Positions 35,412 through 46,474 of a stretch of DNA of 64,000 bases are shown here, piece by piece. The stretch covers positions 3,286,001 to 3,350,000 of the forward strand of contig NZ_AP031572.1 of assembly GCF_040436315.1 (NCBI RefSeq), in the 5' to 3' direction. Both the position numbers and the translations under genes were made by a program. The stretch is from Synechocystis sp. LKSZ1. Lineage in GTDB: Bacteria; Cyanobacteriota; Cyanobacteriia; Cyanobacteriales; Microcystaceae. The stretch's first letter is position 1. The number at the start of each line of letters is the position of its first letter. The notes under the pieces are model-generated. The model was not told where the DNA came from and ran no database searches. It worked only from the letters and a program-made list of their open reading frames with translations.

Positions 35412-35729
35412 TTAGAGCTTGACTTCGATGTCAACCCCAGCCGGTAAGTCGAGTTTCATCAAGGCATCAATGGTCTTGGAGGACGGTTGGTAAATATCAA
35501 TAATGCGGCGGTGGGTGCGGGTTTCAAAGTGCTCCCGTGAATCCTTATCAACGTGGGGAGAACGCAGGACGCAATAAATTTTACGCTTGGTGGGCAGGGG
35601 AATTGGTCCAATCGCTGTAGCGTTGGTGCGATTAGCCGTATCGACAATCTTGTCGCAGGAGGTATCTAGAAGACGACGGTCAAAGGCCTTGAGGCGGATG
35701 CGGATTTTTTGTTGTTGGATAGTAGCCAT
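35412..35729 (-). CDS. rpsJ: 30S ribosomal protein S10
   Basis: A 105-residue S10: [20 protein letters not shown] at the start, [20 protein letters not shown] in the middle and [16 protein letters not shown] at the end. It sits in the head of the small subunit and, as NusE, takes part in antitermination. In cyanobacteria rpsJ closes the str operon behind tuf, as here, 132 bp downstream of it, rather than opening the S10 operon. Confidence 0.97.
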   Translation of the reverse strand: MATIQQQKIRIRLKAFDRRLLDTSCDKIVDTANRTNATAIGPIPLPTKRKIYCVLRSPHVDKDSREHFETRTHRRIIDIYQPSSKTIDALMKLDLPAGVDIEVKL

Positions 35730-35861
35730 GGGTAAATTACGATAATTTCTTAAGTTTTCAAGGTGCAGAATGACAGAACCGGAGAATAACTAGGGATCAG
35801 GAAATCAAAGAGTAGCAGTGATTTCCTGAGAACCCTAATTATCTCAAGCATGGTCTAGGGC

Positions 35862-37091
35862 CTACTTCAAGATTTTAGAGACAACGCCAGCACCAATAGT
35901 ACGGCCACCCTCACGAATCGCGAAGCGCATCCCTTGCTCAATAGCAATGGGGCAGATCAGTTCAACGGTCATTTTGATCCGGTCGCCGGGCATGACCATT
36001 TCTACGGCACCGCCATCATCAGAGGTATAGCTCTTGATGGTTCCCGTTACGTCGGTTGTCCGCACGTAGAACTGGGGACGGTAGTTGGCAAAGAAAGGCG
36101 TGTGGCGGCCCCCTTCTTCTTTTTTGAGGACGTAAACTTCCCCTTCAAATTCGGTGTGGGGCGTAATGGACTTGGGCTTAGCCAGTACCATACCGCGCTC
36201 GATTTCTTCCTTTTGCACACCCCGGAGCAGAAGACCGACGTTATCACCCGCCATCCCTTCTTCTAGGGTTTTTTGGAACATTTCTACGCCAGTGACGGTT
36301 GTGCTCTTGGTGTCTTTGATACCCACGATCTCAACGGTTTCACCGACTTTGATTTTGCCCCGTTCAATCCGACCGGTGGCAACGGTGCCCCGACCGGTGA
36401 TGGAGAACACGTCTTCGACGGCCATCAGGAAGGGCTTATCAACTTCCCGCTCGGGGGTATCAATGTAGTCGTCAACGGCATCCATCAGGTCATAGATTTT
36501 ATCGACCCACTCATTTTCCCCTTTGACAATTTTGGGGTTGGCGACCATTGCATCCAAGGCTTCTTTGGCCGAGCCAGCAATAATGGGAATGTCATCACCA
36601 GGGAAATCGTAGTCGCTGAGGAGTTCACGCACCTCTAGCTCTACCAGTTCCAGCAATTCGTCGTCATCCACCATGTCTTTTTTGTTGAGGAAGACCACCA
36701 GCTTGGGCACCCCGACCTGTTTGGCGAGCAGGATGTGCTCACGGGTTTGAGGCATAGGGCCATCCGCGGCGGAAACCACCAGAATACCCCCGTCCATTTG
36801 GGCAGCTCCGGTAATCATGTTTTTAACGTAGTCAGCGTGACCAGGGCAGTCCACGTGGGCATAGTGACGGTTTTCCGTTTCGTATTCTACGTGAGCCGTG
36901 TTGATGGTAATCCCCCGCGCTTTTTCTTCGGGAGCGGCATCAATATCATCGTATTTACGAGCCTTTGCTTGACCCAGGGCCGACAGGGTCATGGTGATAG
37001 CGGCTGTTAGGGTCGTTTTACCGTGGTCAACGTGGCCAATAGTGCCGATGTTAACGTGGTCTTTCGTCCGTTCAAATTTTGCGCGTGCCAT
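35862..37091 (-). CDS. tuf: elongation factor Tu
   Basis: A 409-residue EF-Tu of cyanobacterial length. The P-loop [10 protein letters not shown] is at 18-27, DCPGHADY and NKKDMVDD are the G3 and G4 motifs, and the domain 2 and 3 sequences match to the [10 protein letters not shown] end. It delivers aminoacyl-tRNA to the ribosome. Codon use is strongly biased, as for highly expressed genes. It lies between fusA and rpsJ in the str operon, 58 bp after fusA. Confidence 0.98.
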   Translation of the reverse strand: MARAKFERTKDHVNIGTIGHVDHGKTTLTAAITMTLSALGQAKARKYDDIDAAPEEKARGITINTAHVEYETENRHYAHVDCPGHADYVKNMITGAAQMDGGILVVSAADGPMPQTREHILLAKQVGVPKLVVFLNKKDMVDDDELLELVELEVRELLSDYDFPGDDIPIIAGSAKEALDAMVANPKIVKGENEWVDKIYDLMDAVDDYIDTPEREVDKPFLMAVEDVFSITGRGTVATGRIERGKIKVGETVEIVGIKDTKSTTVTGVEMFQKTLEEGMAGDNVGLLLRGVQKEEIERGMVLAKPKSITPHTEFEGEVYVLKKEEGGRHTPFFANYRPQFYVRTTDVTGTIKSYTSDDGGAVEMVMPGDRIKMTVELICPIAIEQGMRFAIREGGRTIGAGVVSKILK

Positions 37092-37149
37092 GGGTAAATG
37101 TTTCCTTTGTTAGATTCTGCGTACAGTTTGGCCTAATCCCTAGACTAAA

Positions 37150-39225
37150 CTAGGCGTTCCCTTTGTTTTTTGCAATGATCGCTTCCGCGACATTCCGGGG
37201 GACTTCTGCATAGTGACTAAACTCCATGGAGAAAATCCCCCGACCTTGGGTTTTGGACCGGATATCGGTCGCGTAACCAAACATTTCTGCCAATGGAACT
37301 TTAGCAGAAACCTTGGCCACGCCCTGCTCCGTCTCTTGCCCCTCAATTTGCCCACGACGGGAATTGAGGTCACCGATAATGTTGCCGATGAAGTCTTCAG
37401 GAACCTCGACTTCAACCTTCATCATGGGTTCTAGGAGCACAGGAGCAGCGTTGAGGACAGCTTCTTTGATTGCCATCGAACCAGCAATCTTGAAAGCCAT
37501 TTCTGAGGAATCCACGTCATGGTAAGAGCCATCCACAAGAGTGGCCCTGAGATCAATAACGGGATAGCCCGCCAGAATTCCCGAGGCACAAGCCTCCTTC
37601 ATTCCCTGTTCTGAGGGAGCAATGTACTCTTTGGGTACGGTGCCGCCCACAATTTTGGAAACAAATTCAAAACCTGACCCCGGCTCCGCCGGTTCTAGGT
37701 CGATCACGACGTGACCATATTGACCCTTTCCTCCACTTTGACGGATAAATTTCCCCTCGGCCCGCACCGCCTTCCGAATGGTTTCTCGGTAGGCCACCTG
37801 GGGAGCGCCAACATTGGCCTCCACTTTAAATTCCCGTAGCATGCGATCTACTAGAATTTCTAAGTGGAGTTCTCCCATGCCAGCAATGACGGTCTGATTC
37901 GTTTCCGGATCTACTGTCACCCGAAACGTGGGGTCTTCTTCCGATAACGACTGCAAGGCCTTGGATAATTTTTCCATATCCTGCTTCGTTTTGGGTTCTA
38001 CCGCCACCGAAATCACGGGTTCGGGGATGTACAGGGACTCTAGAACAATCGCCGCTCCTTCTTCACAGAGGGTATCGCCGGTGAGGGTATCCTTTAGGCC
38101 AAGGACGGCTCCAAGGTCTCCCGCCCGGAGTTCATCCACCTCAATTCGGTCATCGGCCTTGAGAACAATGAGACGAGAAATCCGCTCTTTCTTGTTTTTT
38201 GTAGAGTTGAGGACATAGCTTCCCTTCTGCAAAACCCCCGAATAAACCCGCACAAAGGTTAGACGACCATAGGGGTCTGCCATGACCTTAAAGGCAAGGG
38301 CCGAAAGCGGTGCCTCGTCATCAGCGGGACGTTGGGCTATTTCACCGTTGGGTAATTCTCCTTCGATGGCGGGAACTTCCAGGGGCGAGGGTAAATAGTC
38401 GATGACCGCATCCAGCAGTAACTGCACACCCTTATTCTTGAAGGCTGAACCACAGAGCACCGGCACAATGGAGCCATTGATCGTGCCCTGCCGCAGCCCT
38501 TGACGCAGTTCATCTGCTGTTAAGTCTTCCCCTTCCAGGTATTTTTCCATCAGGGCATCGTCGGCTTCCGCCACGGCCTCTACCAGTTGCAAACGATGGG
38601 CCTGGGCCTGCTCCTGCATGGACTCAGGAATGGGAATCTCAGCAATATCCGTACCAAGGTCGTTGGTGTAAAGATAGGCCGTCATCTTGACCAAATCAAC
38701 GATGCCCTTAAAGTCTCCTTCACTGCCAATGGGTATCTGCACGGGGACGGCATTGGCCCGGAGACGGTCTCGCATCTGTTCGTACACCCGGAAGAAATTG
38801 GCCCCGGTACGATCCATTTTGTTGATGAACGCAATTCGTGGTACCCGGTAGCGGTCAGCCTGCCGCCAAACCGTTTCGGATTGGGGCTGAACGCCGCCGA
38901 CGGAACAAAATACAGCGATCACTCCGTCCAGGACGCGCATGGAACGTTCCACCTCGATGGTGAAATCGACGTGGCCAGGGGTATCAATGATATTGATGCG
39001 ATGGTCTTGCCAACTGGTGCTAATCGCCGCCGCCGTAATCGTAATGCCCCGTTCCCGCTCCTGGGCCATCCAGTCGGTTACAGCTGTTCCCTCGTGGACT
39101 TCTCCCAATTTGTGGACAACGCCAGAGTAGAACAGGATTCGTTCGGTTGTCGTTGTTTTACCCGCATCAATGTGGGCCGCGATGCCAATATTCCGCACTC
39201 GCTCTAGGGGGATAGACCGTCCCAC
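37150..39225 (-). CDS. fusA: elongation factor G
   Basis: A 691-residue [23 protein letters not shown] holds the P-loop, DTPGHVDF and NKMDRTGA follow, and domains III-V run to the [14 protein letters not shown] end. It drives translocation on the ribosome. It is the third gene of the str operon, 160 bp after rpsG. Length and motifs are normal for the cytosolic housekeeping copy. Confidence 0.97.
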   Translation of the reverse strand: MGRSIPLERVRNIGIAAHIDAGKTTTTERILFYSGVVHKLGEVHEGTAVTDWMAQERERGITITAAAISTSWQDHRINIIDTPGHVDFTIEVERSMRVLDGVIAVFCSVGGVQPQSETVWRQADRYRVPRIAFINKMDRTGANFFRVYEQMRDRLRANAVPVQIPIGSEGDFKGIVDLVKMTAYLYTNDLGTDIAEIPIPESMQEQAQAHRLQLVEAVAEADDALMEKYLEGEDLTADELRQGLRQGTINGSIVPVLCGSAFKNKGVQLLLDAVIDYLPSPLEVPAIEGELPNGEIAQRPADDEAPLSALAFKVMADPYGRLTFVRVYSGVLQKGSYVLNSTKNKKERISRLIVLKADDRIEVDELRAGDLGAVLGLKDTLTGDTLCEEGAAIVLESLYIPEPVISVAVEPKTKQDMEKLSKALQSLSEEDPTFRVTVDPETNQTVIAGMGELHLEILVDRMLREFKVEANVGAPQVAYRETIRKAVRAEGKFIRQSGGKGQYGHVVIDLEPAEPGSGFEFVSKIVGGTVPKEYIAPSEQGMKEACASGILAGYPVIDLRATLVDGSYHDVDSSEMAFKIAGSMAIKEAVLNAAPVLLEPMMKVEVEVPEDFIGNIIGDLNSRRGQIEGQETEQGVAKVSAKVPLAEMFGYATDIRSKTQGRGIFSMEFSHYAEVPRNVAEAIIAKNKGNA

Positions 39226-39385
39226 TGCTACCTCCTCATCGCTGGTTTTACCAGGGTTGCAATAGTATTTCTGGGGTTGATGGTGTTGGTGAAAGTAACC
39301 GCCTTTACAATTCTATACGTTTCTTTGCCTGTCTTTAATATGGAGAGCCCAGGGAAAGGCGGCGGATTACCGCCCCTCTGATGGC

Positions 39386-39856
39386 TTAATAACGGTAGTG
39401 GGCAAAGGCCTTATTCGCTTCAGCCATCCGGTGGGTTTCTTCCCGTTTCTTGATAGCGGCTCCGGTTTCGTTGGCTGCATCCATAATTTCATTGGCCAGT
39501 TTGCTCGCCATGGTTCTGCCACCACGGGAGCGGGCATATTGCACCAGCCAACGCAGGGCCAGGGCTGTCCCCCGAGATGAACGGACTTCCATGGGCACTT
39601 GGTAGGTGGCACCACCGACCCGACGGGCTTTGACTTCCACAAGGGGGGTCAAGTTTTTAACCGCTTTTTCAAAGACTTCCAACGGCTCATTCCCTGTTTT
39701 CTCGCCGACGCTTTTCAGGGCATCGTAAACAATGTTCGAGGCTAAGGATTTTTTGCCGCTCCGCATGACCCGACGAATGGTCATATTAACGAGACAGCTA
39801 TTATAGACGGGATCAGGGGGGACAGGGCGCTTTTTAACGTTTCCGCGACGAGACAT
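39386..39856 (-). CDS. rpsG: 30S ribosomal protein S7
   Basis: A 156-residue S7, the usual length. It begins [20 protein letters not shown], contains [13 protein letters not shown] and [13 protein letters not shown], and ends [10 protein letters not shown]. It nucleates assembly of the 30S head and contacts the E-site tRNA. Second gene of the str operon, 157 bp after rpsL. Confidence 0.97.
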   Translation of the reverse strand: MSRRGNVKKRPVPPDPVYNSCLVNMTIRRVMRSGKKSLASNIVYDALKSVGEKTGNEPLEVFEKAVKNLTPLVEVKARRVGGATYQVPMEVRSSRGTALALRWLVQYARSRGGRTMASKLANEIMDAANETGAAIKKREETHRMAEANKAFAHYRY

Positions 39857-40013
39857 AGTGCTTTATTTTCTGAACTGAACAAACAATTAAATAGCTTTCC
39901 GTATATCTCAAAGGAGCTCTAGGAAATAGGGCAATCCTCTCAGGGGTGGATTACACGGCGATTAAGATATAGATAAAAGGACTGGGGTGGCGTAAAGCCA
40001 ATGATTTAGAAGC

Positions 40014-40394
40014 TTACTTCTTGGCTTTTTCTCGTTTAGTACCGTATTTAGAACGTCCTTGCTTACGGTCTTTAACCCCGGTGGCATCTAGAGTTCCGCG
40101 GACGATATGGTATCTGACCCCCGGTAGATCCTTAACCCGGCCACCCCGAATCAAAACAACGGAGTGTTCTTGTAGGTTGTGGCCAATGCCCGGAATGTAG
40201 GCGGTCACTTCAAAGCCAGAGGTCAACCGAACCCGAGCAACTTTACGCAGGGCTGAGTTGGGCTTTTTGGGTGTGGTGGTATAGACCCGAGTGCAGACCC
40301 CACGACGTTGAGGGCATTGCTTCAGGGCAGGGGATTTGGTCTTTTTCTGGACTTTCGAGCGTTCGCTACGAATTAACTGCTGAATAGTGGGCAT
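40014..40394 (-). CDS. rpsL: 30S ribosomal protein S12
   Basis: A 126-residue S12. [40 protein letters not shown] and the [20 protein letters not shown] segment are the decoding-centre sequences. The two lysines in which streptomycin-resistance changes arise, in TPKKPNS and just after GGRVK, are wild type. First gene of the str operon. Confidence 0.98.
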   Translation of the reverse strand: MPTIQQLIRSERSKVQKKTKSPALKQCPQRRGVCTRVYTTTPKKPNSALRKVARVRLTSGFEVTAYIPGIGHNLQEHSVVLIRGGRVKDLPGVRYHIVRGTLDATGVKDRKQGRSKYGTKREKAKK

Positions 40395-40458
40395 GGGTTA
40401 TGAAGGAAGAATATTAGCTAGACTCCCAGGGTTCAGATAGAATCGTTGACAAATTCCC

Positions 40459-40488
40459 ATCTTACCGACTTAAGTAGGAGGGTGTCAA
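40459..40488 (-). promoter_or_regulatory. promoter of the str operon
   Basis: On the minus strand a perfect -35 TTGACA (40488-40483) and a -10 TAAGAT (40464-40459) are separated by 18 bases, 65 bp before the rpsL ATG. The -35 lies across the 3' end of the gene at 40485. Confidence 0.7.
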
Positions 40489-41144
40489 CCCTGTTCAGGG
40501 CCCCCCATCATATCATGTTGCGTTCCCCAGACCCCAGGCGGTACATGAATCAGATCCTCAGGGCGGTCAATATCCACCAGACAGGGCAGAGTCGTATAGC
40601 CCCACGCCTTTTGAACTATTTTTTCGCATGTTTGCTGATACACCAGATGACTCCCCCAGGCAATATCCCGGAAAAGTTCGGGAATAAGCTGTCCCAGTCC
40701 CAGGAGGTAGTAGCCACCATCTTCCGCCGGGCCCAAAACAACATCGCAGTCGCTTAAGTATTGAAAAGCCTGTTGTAGTAACTCTGTAGTTAGCCCAGGA
40801 CAATCCGTCCCAATGATGACAACGTGATGAGCCCCCGCCTCAAAGGCCGCTTGAAAAGCTTGACCCATTCGTTCCCCGAGATCACCAGGGCCTTGGGGAT
40901 AGTAGGAAATGTCAGGCCCTAACCAATCTTGCATCGAGGACAGGGAAGGGCCATCAAAGTAAACATTTAGAGTAATGGGGGTCGTTTGCTGGAGGGCCTG
41001 GACTTGCCGCAGAGTATGTTCTGTCAGGAAACGATGTAGATCAGCAGCCCCTTGGGGCCCTAGGGCCGGAATCAGTCGAGTTTTTGCTTGACCAGGTGTC
41101 GGGTAACGTGTGAAAAGAATTAACTGCTGGAGCATCGTGCTCAT
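40485..41144 (-). CDS. TIGR04282-family glycosyltransferase-like protein (DUF2064)
   Basis: A 219-residue protein from the ATG at 41144, which overlaps the upstream methyltransferase stop by 4 bp; an upstream extension is shadow. Marks are LILFTRYPTPGQAKTRLIPA (nucleotide-binding start), GDLGERM, IIGTDCPGL and LGPAEDGGYYLLGL. It belongs to the GT-A-like nucleotidyl/glycosyltransferase group and is named in arsenosugar contexts as TIGR04282. Coupling to a SAM methyltransferase is consistent with that, but other pathways use the family. Confidence 0.83.
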   Translation of the reverse strand: MSTMLQQLILFTRYPTPGQAKTRLIPALGPQGAADLHRFLTEHTLRQVQALQQTTPITLNVYFDGPSLSSMQDWLGPDISYYPQGPGDLGERMGQAFQAAFEAGAHHVVIIGTDCPGLTTELLQQAFQYLSDCDVVLGPAEDGGYYLLGLGQLIPELFRDIAWGSHLVYQQTCEKIVQKAWGYTTLPCLVDIDRPEDLIHVPPGVWGTQHDMMGGPEQG

Positions 41145-41749
41145 GGGGCCTGGAAAATACTGAGTACAACCGGGCCAAGCAACGCATAATGCCCGAGACA
41201 CTGTAAACCACTCTGATGGGCAAAAGCCTCACGTTGATGGGGAGAATAAAATCGGAGACCGCCGGGAGTGAACGCCAGGCTGGTGCTTCCCCACAGAGAA
41301 CTGTAGTCAGCCAGATAAAAACGGCCCTGGATCTTAAGGACCCGTGCCACCTCATCAAAGACCCGTTGGGGCTCGGGGTAATGCAAAAAGCTAATGGTGT
41401 TGAAAACGGCATCAAATTGGCCCTGGGCCGCCGGTAGTGCCTCCGCATTACCAGGATAAAACAGAAGACGGGGATGGTGTTGATTTTGCCGCCGGGCCTG
41501 AAATAGCATTTCGGGCGATAGATCCAGGCCTAGGCCCTGGAGCTGAGGATACTGCTCTGCAAGGCGATGGAGTAATTTTCCGGTGCCACAACCGAGATCC
41601 AGCACTTGGGCTGAGTCCGGCAGGGTGACGTAGGACAGCAAGCGCCGATGAATGGCCTGGTAAAAAATAGTCGTCAGCAGACAGTCGTAGGCAGGGGCCC
41701 AGCGGTCAAAAAGGCGGGTTTTTTGCTCAAAAAACGAAGCATTGGCCAT
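41141..41749 (-). CDS. class I SAM-dependent methyltransferase
   Basis: A 202-residue Rossmann methyltransferase. Motif I VLDLGCGTGK is at 49-58, GLDLSPEML marks motif II, GNAEALPAAQGQFDAVF motif III/IV, and a GRFYLADYSS segment follows. It is a Methyltransf_11-type small-molecule enzyme; the substrate cannot be read from sequence. The stop overlaps the TIGR04282 gene by 4 bp, so the two probably work in one pathway. Confidence 0.85.
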   Translation of the reverse strand: MANASFFEQKTRLFDRWAPAYDCLLTTIFYQAIHRRLLSYVTLPDSAQVLDLGCGTGKLLHRLAEQYPQLQGLGLDLSPEMLFQARRQNQHHPRLLFYPGNAEALPAAQGQFDAVFNTISFLHYPEPQRVFDEVARVLKIQGRFYLADYSSLWGSTSLAFTPGGLRFYSPHQREAFAHQSGLQCLGHYALLGPVVLSIFQAP

Positions 41750-41808
41750 AGGTCGTGAACACAGACGGGTTATTTTAAGCCTAGACGAATTTTTAGGACT
41801 CTTGGGTT

Positions 41809-42996
41809 ATGTCTTCTCCTCCAATTCCAGCCTCGGCCCATAAGGCCTTACTCCAGGCTTTAGACCAAGCCCCAGCCCAACGATTCACCTTTGCCGAGTT
41901 TATGGACTGGGTTCTGTACCATCCCGTTTATGGTTATTACAGTCGCGGCAGGGTCGCCATTGGTGTTCAGGGTGACTTTGTGACATCAGCGAGTCTCGGG
42001 CCTGATTTTGGTGAATTGCTGGCGGTTCAATTCCAAGAAATGTGGCAAATACTGGGGTGTCCCTCTTCTTTTAATCTTTTGGAAATGGGAGCCGGAACAG
42101 GCAATTTAGCCTATAGCATTCTAAATTTTATCAAAGAAAACTATCCAGCGTTTTGGTTGGCTTTAGATTATCAAATTATTGAGATTTCTCCCGGCTTAAA
42201 GATTCAGCAACGCCAGACCTTACAGGCCTTTTTAGATAACGTTCGTTGGGCTCATTGCTCTGAAATAGCCGACCAATCCCTCGTAGGATGTTGTTTTAGT
42301 AATGAATTAGTCGATGCCTTTCCTGTCCATCGTGTGATTCGTCACCAGGGCCAGTTAAAAGAAATTTATGTCACAGCCCAGGCGGGACAATTAATAGAAA
42401 TCATCGATAACTTATCAACACCTCAGTTATCACTTTACTTCCAAGAATTAGGTATCGACTTAACGGCCCCGGAATATCCTGAGGATTATTGTACAGAGGT
42501 TAACCTCCAGGCCAGATCTTGGTTACAACAAGTAGCCCCAAAGCTAGACCGGGGCTATATTCTCACTATCGACTATGGTTATTCTGCCCAGAAATATTAT
42601 CATCCCCAACGCTATCAAGGCACCCTCCAATGCTATTACCAACAGCGTTACCACGCCGATCCCTACCTTAATCTGGGAGAGCAAGATATTACCAGCCATG
42701 TCAATTTCACGGCCCTGGAGCAATGGGGAAAACAATGCAGTCTAGAATCATTGGGTGGGTTACCCCAGAGCTTATTTTTAATGAATTTAGGTCTCGGAGA
42801 ACGATTGGCAAACTTATCAAACAGTGATTATTCCTTGCCAGAACTTTTACAGCGACGAGAACAACTTCATCAACTAATAGATCCCGTCGGTCTGGGTAAA
42901 TTTTGGGTGCTTCTACAGGGTAAAAATCTAGAAGCTAGCTCATACTCAGCTTCGCTCCGAGGCTTGCAGAATTTTGATATTTTACCGACTATCTAG
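41809..42996 (+). CDS. MidA/NDUFAF7-like SAM-dependent methyltransferase
   Basis: A 395-residue protein of the MidA (DUF185) family. RFTFAEFMDWVLYHPVYGYY (26-44), GDFVTSASLGPDFGELLAVQ (55-74) and LLEMGAGTGNLAYSIL (90-105) are the signature blocks, with CCFSNELVDAFPVH later. The mitochondrial homologue methylates an arginine of complex I subunit NDUFS2 during assembly. A role in NDH-1 assembly in cyanobacteria is plausible but unproven. It overlaps the convergent GGDEF-EAL gene by 8 bp. Confidence 0.88.
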   Translation: MSSPPIPASAHKALLQALDQAPAQRFTFAEFMDWVLYHPVYGYYSRGRVAIGVQGDFVTSASLGPDFGELLAVQFQEMWQILGCPSSFNLLEMGAGTGNLAYSILNFIKENYPAFWLALDYQIIEISPGLKIQQRQTLQAFLDNVRWAHCSEIADQSLVGCCFSNELVDAFPVHRVIRHQGQLKEIYVTAQAGQLIEIIDNLSTPQLSLYFQELGIDLTAPEYPEDYCTEVNLQARSWLQQVAPKLDRGYILTIDYGYSAQKYYHPQRYQGTLQCYYQQRYHADPYLNLGEQDITSHVNFTALEQWGKQCSLESLGGLPQSLFLMNLGLGERLANLSNSDYSLPELLQRREQLHQLIDPVGLGKFWVLLQGKNLEASSYSASLRGLQNFDILPTI

Positions 42997-45900
42997 ACCC
43001 ACTAATAGGAGCAGATTTCTCGGCTAAAATGCGGTGTAAAAAATCCGTGGCTTGGTCGGGGAGCAGGGCCTTGGCAAATAAATAGCCCTGAGCAAACTCG
43101 CAACCTAGTTGATGCAATTGGGCGAGGTGGCTGGGGGTCTCAATCCCTTCAGCAATGGATTGAATACCGAGCTGATGGCTCAGGGTAATGATGGTTTCTA
43201 CTATTTTGTGGCTACGGGAACTGTCCAGCATGGCCTGAATAAAAGATTGATCAATTTTGAGACTATGGACTGGAAATTGGTAGAGATAGTTCAAGGAGGA
43301 ATAGCCCGTACCAAAATCATCAATACTAATCTGAATCCCCTGATGCTGGAGTTGTTGTAGGAGAATGATGGTTTTTTCCACATTTTCCACCAGCATACTT
43401 TCGGTAATTTCTAAGGTGATCGCCTGAGTCGGTAATTGCCATTGTTGTTGCAGGGCCGTAATTTCAGGTAATAAATCCCCTAGCCAGAGGTCGAGGGCCG
43501 ACAGATTAATACTTATTTTTAGGGTCTGGAATTGGGGAAATTGTTGATGCCATTGGGCCAATTGGGCACAGGCAGTCTGGAGCACCCAGCGGTCAATAGG
43601 GACAATCAGACCGGTTTCTTCGGCAATGGGAATGAAGTCCTTAGGAGTTAGCAAGCCCTTTTCTGGGTGTTGCCAGCGTACCAGGGCCTCAAACCCATAA
43701 ACTTGTCCACTTTCAATCGCCATAATCGGTTGGTAATAAACCTGAAATTGATGGTGCTTAAGGGCCTGACGAAGATCCTGTTCTAGGTAAAGACGCTGGA
43801 GGGCCTCACGGTGCATCTCCGCATCAAAAATTTCGTAGCGGGCCTTGCCCTTAGCCTTCGCCTGGTACATGGCAATATCCCCATCCCGCAAAATTTCAGC
43901 GGCTTCGCTATAGTGCGAAGAATTTAGGACAATCCCAATACTGCTACTCAGGAAAATATCCCGTTCCTGGATCTGAATCGGTTGGCAAAGTTTAGCTAGA
44001 ATTCGCTCTGTAATCAACACCACTTCCGCCAGGCCCTTGACATCTTCTAAGAGGACGATAAACTCGTCTCCCCCTAAGCGTGCCGCTAGATCCGTTGCCC
44101 GTAAATGGTTTTGCAAACTGTGGCCCACCTCGATCAGCACCTGATCGCCCACGAGATGCCCCAGGCTATCATTAATCACCTTAAAACGATCGAGGTCAAA
44201 GAATAGCACTGCAAATTGGTACTGGGGATTCCGCTGGGCCCGGTGCAGGGCCAACTCCAGACGTTCAACCAAGAGATTCCGATTAGGCAGGCCCGTTAAG
44301 CCATCGTGCATGGCTTCGTGTTTCAATTGGTCTTGAATTCGCACTCGCTCGGAAATATCCCGAGAGGTCGTTTGGATTTGGAGGACTTGGCCCTGATCAT
44401 CAAGAATCGGTTTCGCCAGGGTTTCCAGCCATACATAATGGCCGTCTTGATGACGTATGCGGTAACGAGCCGGACTGGCTAAGCCAGAGCGAATCTGAGG
44501 CAGAACCTCGGCCTCTAGCCACTCTCGATCCTCAGGATGATAGAGTGCGTAGGGATAGGTACCGACCAAGTCTTCTGGCCGATAGCCCAATAAGTTCTCA
44601 CAGGAAGGGCTAACGTATACATAGCAACAATCCGGGGCGTGCAAGCAGACTAAATCATGGCTATTTTCAGCCAGTAGCTGATAGAGTTCTTTACTTTCTT
44701 GCAGGGCCATCTCCGAGTATTTTCGTTCAGTGATATCGGTGATAGTGCCGACGTAGCCCTGGAGACAACCAGCGGAATCGTACTCCGGGCTAGCCTGGCC
44801 ATAAACCCAGATAATATGACCGTTGGGATGCTGGAAACGATGTTCTAGGCGAAAGGTGCTCTGGGTCTGTAGGGCCTGTTGCCAGGCCTGGGCCACTAAG
44901 GCTTTGTCTTCGTCATAGAGTACCTGACTCCACCCCATGCCCAAGGCTTCTTCGAGGGTCAGCCCGGTAATCTGACACCAGGGAGGGTTGACGTAGAGAC
45001 AATTCCCCAGAGCATCCGTGCGAAAGATACCGACGGGGAGTTGACTAATCAGGGACTGATAGCTGTGCTGACTTTCCCGCAGGGCATCTTCTGCTTGCTT
45101 CCGCTCCGTAATATCGATCACCAGGGAATCCCAGATCACGTCGCCGTTGTCCTGGCCCTGGGGTTGACCGGCTCCCTGCAAACACTTCTGCTGGCCCGAA
45201 GGCGTGATGATACGCCATTGCCAAGACCAGGGCTGGAGGGTTTGGGCCGAGGTCAAGACTGACTGCCGCAGGGCCACAATGTCCTCCGGATGACTCCGTT
45301 GCCAGAGAAGATGGACATCCTGTTCCGCATCTATCGCTTCCACTCCCCATAACTGGTAGCACCCAGGACTCATATACAGTACAGCATCAGTGCCATCGGG
45401 GTGGAGAATATAGCGAAAGATTGCCCCTGGAATATTAGCTGCTAAATTTCTGAGACGAGTTTCTCGCTCCTGCAGAGCCTGTTCAATGACCTTGCGGTCA
45501 CTAATATCAAAAACAACCCCTAAAACTCGGAGGATTTGATGACCGCTATAAATGCCCTGAGCCTGGGCTTGGAGCCAGCGAATTTCTCCATCCGGCAAGA
45601 TCACTCGAAATTGATGCTGATAGTAAGTCTGATTGGTCAGGGCCTTGTCTAGGGCAAATTCCAAGGGCGCGACATCTTCCGGATGAACAACTTGTAAAAA
45701 GGCTGGATAACTGGGGGTCGTCTCGGGGTTAATCCCTAGCAGGGAGAAAGTTTGGGCGTTCCACTGCAGTAAATCCTGCTGGAAATCCCAATCCCAGGTG
45801 CCAACGCCGTTGAAATCTAGAATCAGGCGTTGGCGTTCCTCTGTCTCCCGTAGTTTTCGTTCTGTTTCTCGCAGGGAGGTAATATCTCGGCCAACGGATT

Positions 45901-46378
45901 GCAGGCCCATCAACTGGCCCTGGGCGTTGAAAATCCCTTGGTTAAGCCATTGCGTCCAACCCGTTCTATCTCCGGCACGATGGTCACGATTTTCAGCGGT
46001 GAAAGAAGGATTTTCAGGCGTGAGTTGGGTAATCTGCTGGAGAATGGATTCCAGGTCATTAGGGTCAGCAAAATCAATCCAGCGACGACCGATGATTTCC
46101 TCGAGAGGACAACCGAGGGCCTGGCAGAGAGCCGGATTGGCGTAGGTAATGGTGGTATCCGGTTGGGAATGAAGAATAAAGTCCTGTTGGCTATCCAGGA
46201 GGTAATAGGCCTGGGAGAGAGACGCAGAGCGGTGCCCCAGGGGAGTAGCCTGGAACTCCATCACCCATTGCTTGATACTGTCGGGCAACTGTTGCCAATC
46301 TTCCCTAGAAATACCCTTGGATAGGCAAAATGTATTAGGATGCTCGGCTTCCATACGAGTGTTAATGTCCCAGAGCAT
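42989..46378 (-). CDS. multi-PAS GGDEF-EAL protein
   Basis: A 1129-residue soluble protein. Five PAS/PAC units (about 50-170, 175-300, 305-435, 440-565, 565-690) end in the typical DITERK or DISERV. A GGDEF domain (about 695-855) has GGDEF at 769-773 and RATD nine residues before it as an inhibitory I-site. The EAL domain (about 870-1115) has EAL at 897-899, NLSALDL, DDFGTGYSSL and IAEGIET, so both halves look catalytic. It could make or degrade c-di-GMP depending on PAS signals. No transmembrane helix is seen. Confidence 0.92.
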   Translation of the reverse strand: MLWDINTRMEAEHPNTFCLSKGISREDWQQLPDSIKQWVMEFQATPLGHRSASLSQAYYLLDSQQDFILHSQPDTTITYANPALCQALGCPLEEIIGRRWIDFADPNDLESILQQITQLTPENPSFTAENRDHRAGDRTGWTQWLNQGIFNAQGQLMGLQSVGRDITSLRETERKLRETEERQRLILDFNGVGTWDWDFQQDLLQWNAQTFSLLGINPETTPSYPAFLQVVHPEDVAPLEFALDKALTNQTYYQHQFRVILPDGEIRWLQAQAQGIYSGHQILRVLGVVFDISDRKVIEQALQERETRLRNLAANIPGAIFRYILHPDGTDAVLYMSPGCYQLWGVEAIDAEQDVHLLWQRSHPEDIVALRQSVLTSAQTLQPWSWQWRIITPSGQQKCLQGAGQPQGQDNGDVIWDSLVIDITERKQAEDALRESQHSYQSLISQLPVGIFRTDALGNCLYVNPPWCQITGLTLEEALGMGWSQVLYDEDKALVAQAWQQALQTQSTFRLEHRFQHPNGHIIWVYGQASPEYDSAGCLQGYVGTITDITERKYSEMALQESKELYQLLAENSHDLVCLHAPDCCYVYVSPSCENLLGYRPEDLVGTYPYALYHPEDREWLEAEVLPQIRSGLASPARYRIRHQDGHYVWLETLAKPILDDQGQVLQIQTTSRDISERVRIQDQLKHEAMHDGLTGLPNRNLLVERLELALHRAQRNPQYQFAVLFFDLDRFKVINDSLGHLVGDQVLIEVGHSLQNHLRATDLAARLGGDEFIVLLEDVKGLAEVVLITERILAKLCQPIQIQERDIFLSSSIGIVLNSSHYSEAAEILRDGDIAMYQAKAKGKARYEIFDAEMHREALQRLYLEQDLRQALKHHQFQVYYQPIMAIESGQVYGFEALVRWQHPEKGLLTPKDFIPIAEETGLIVPIDRWVLQTACAQLAQWHQQFPQFQTLKISINLSALDLWLGDLLPEITALQQQWQLPTQAITLEITESMLVENVEKTIILLQQLQHQGIQISIDDFGTGYSSLNYLYQFPVHSLKIDQSFIQAMLDSSRSHKIVETIITLSHQLGIQSIAEGIETPSHLAQLHQLGCEFAQGYLFAKALLPDQATDFLHRILAEKSAPISGSR

Positions 46379-46474
46379 AAACCGCCCACGCCCTAGATTC
46401 TAGCTTACTGGAATGACCCTTGATAGAATGTAGAGATCTAAATCAATCTTGATTTTTCCAAGGAGTAAAGGGGC

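Noticed and set aside
35934-39207. Several plus-strand open frames opposite tuf and fusA.
   Set aside because: They are antisense shadows of highly biased codon use in the elongation-factor genes.
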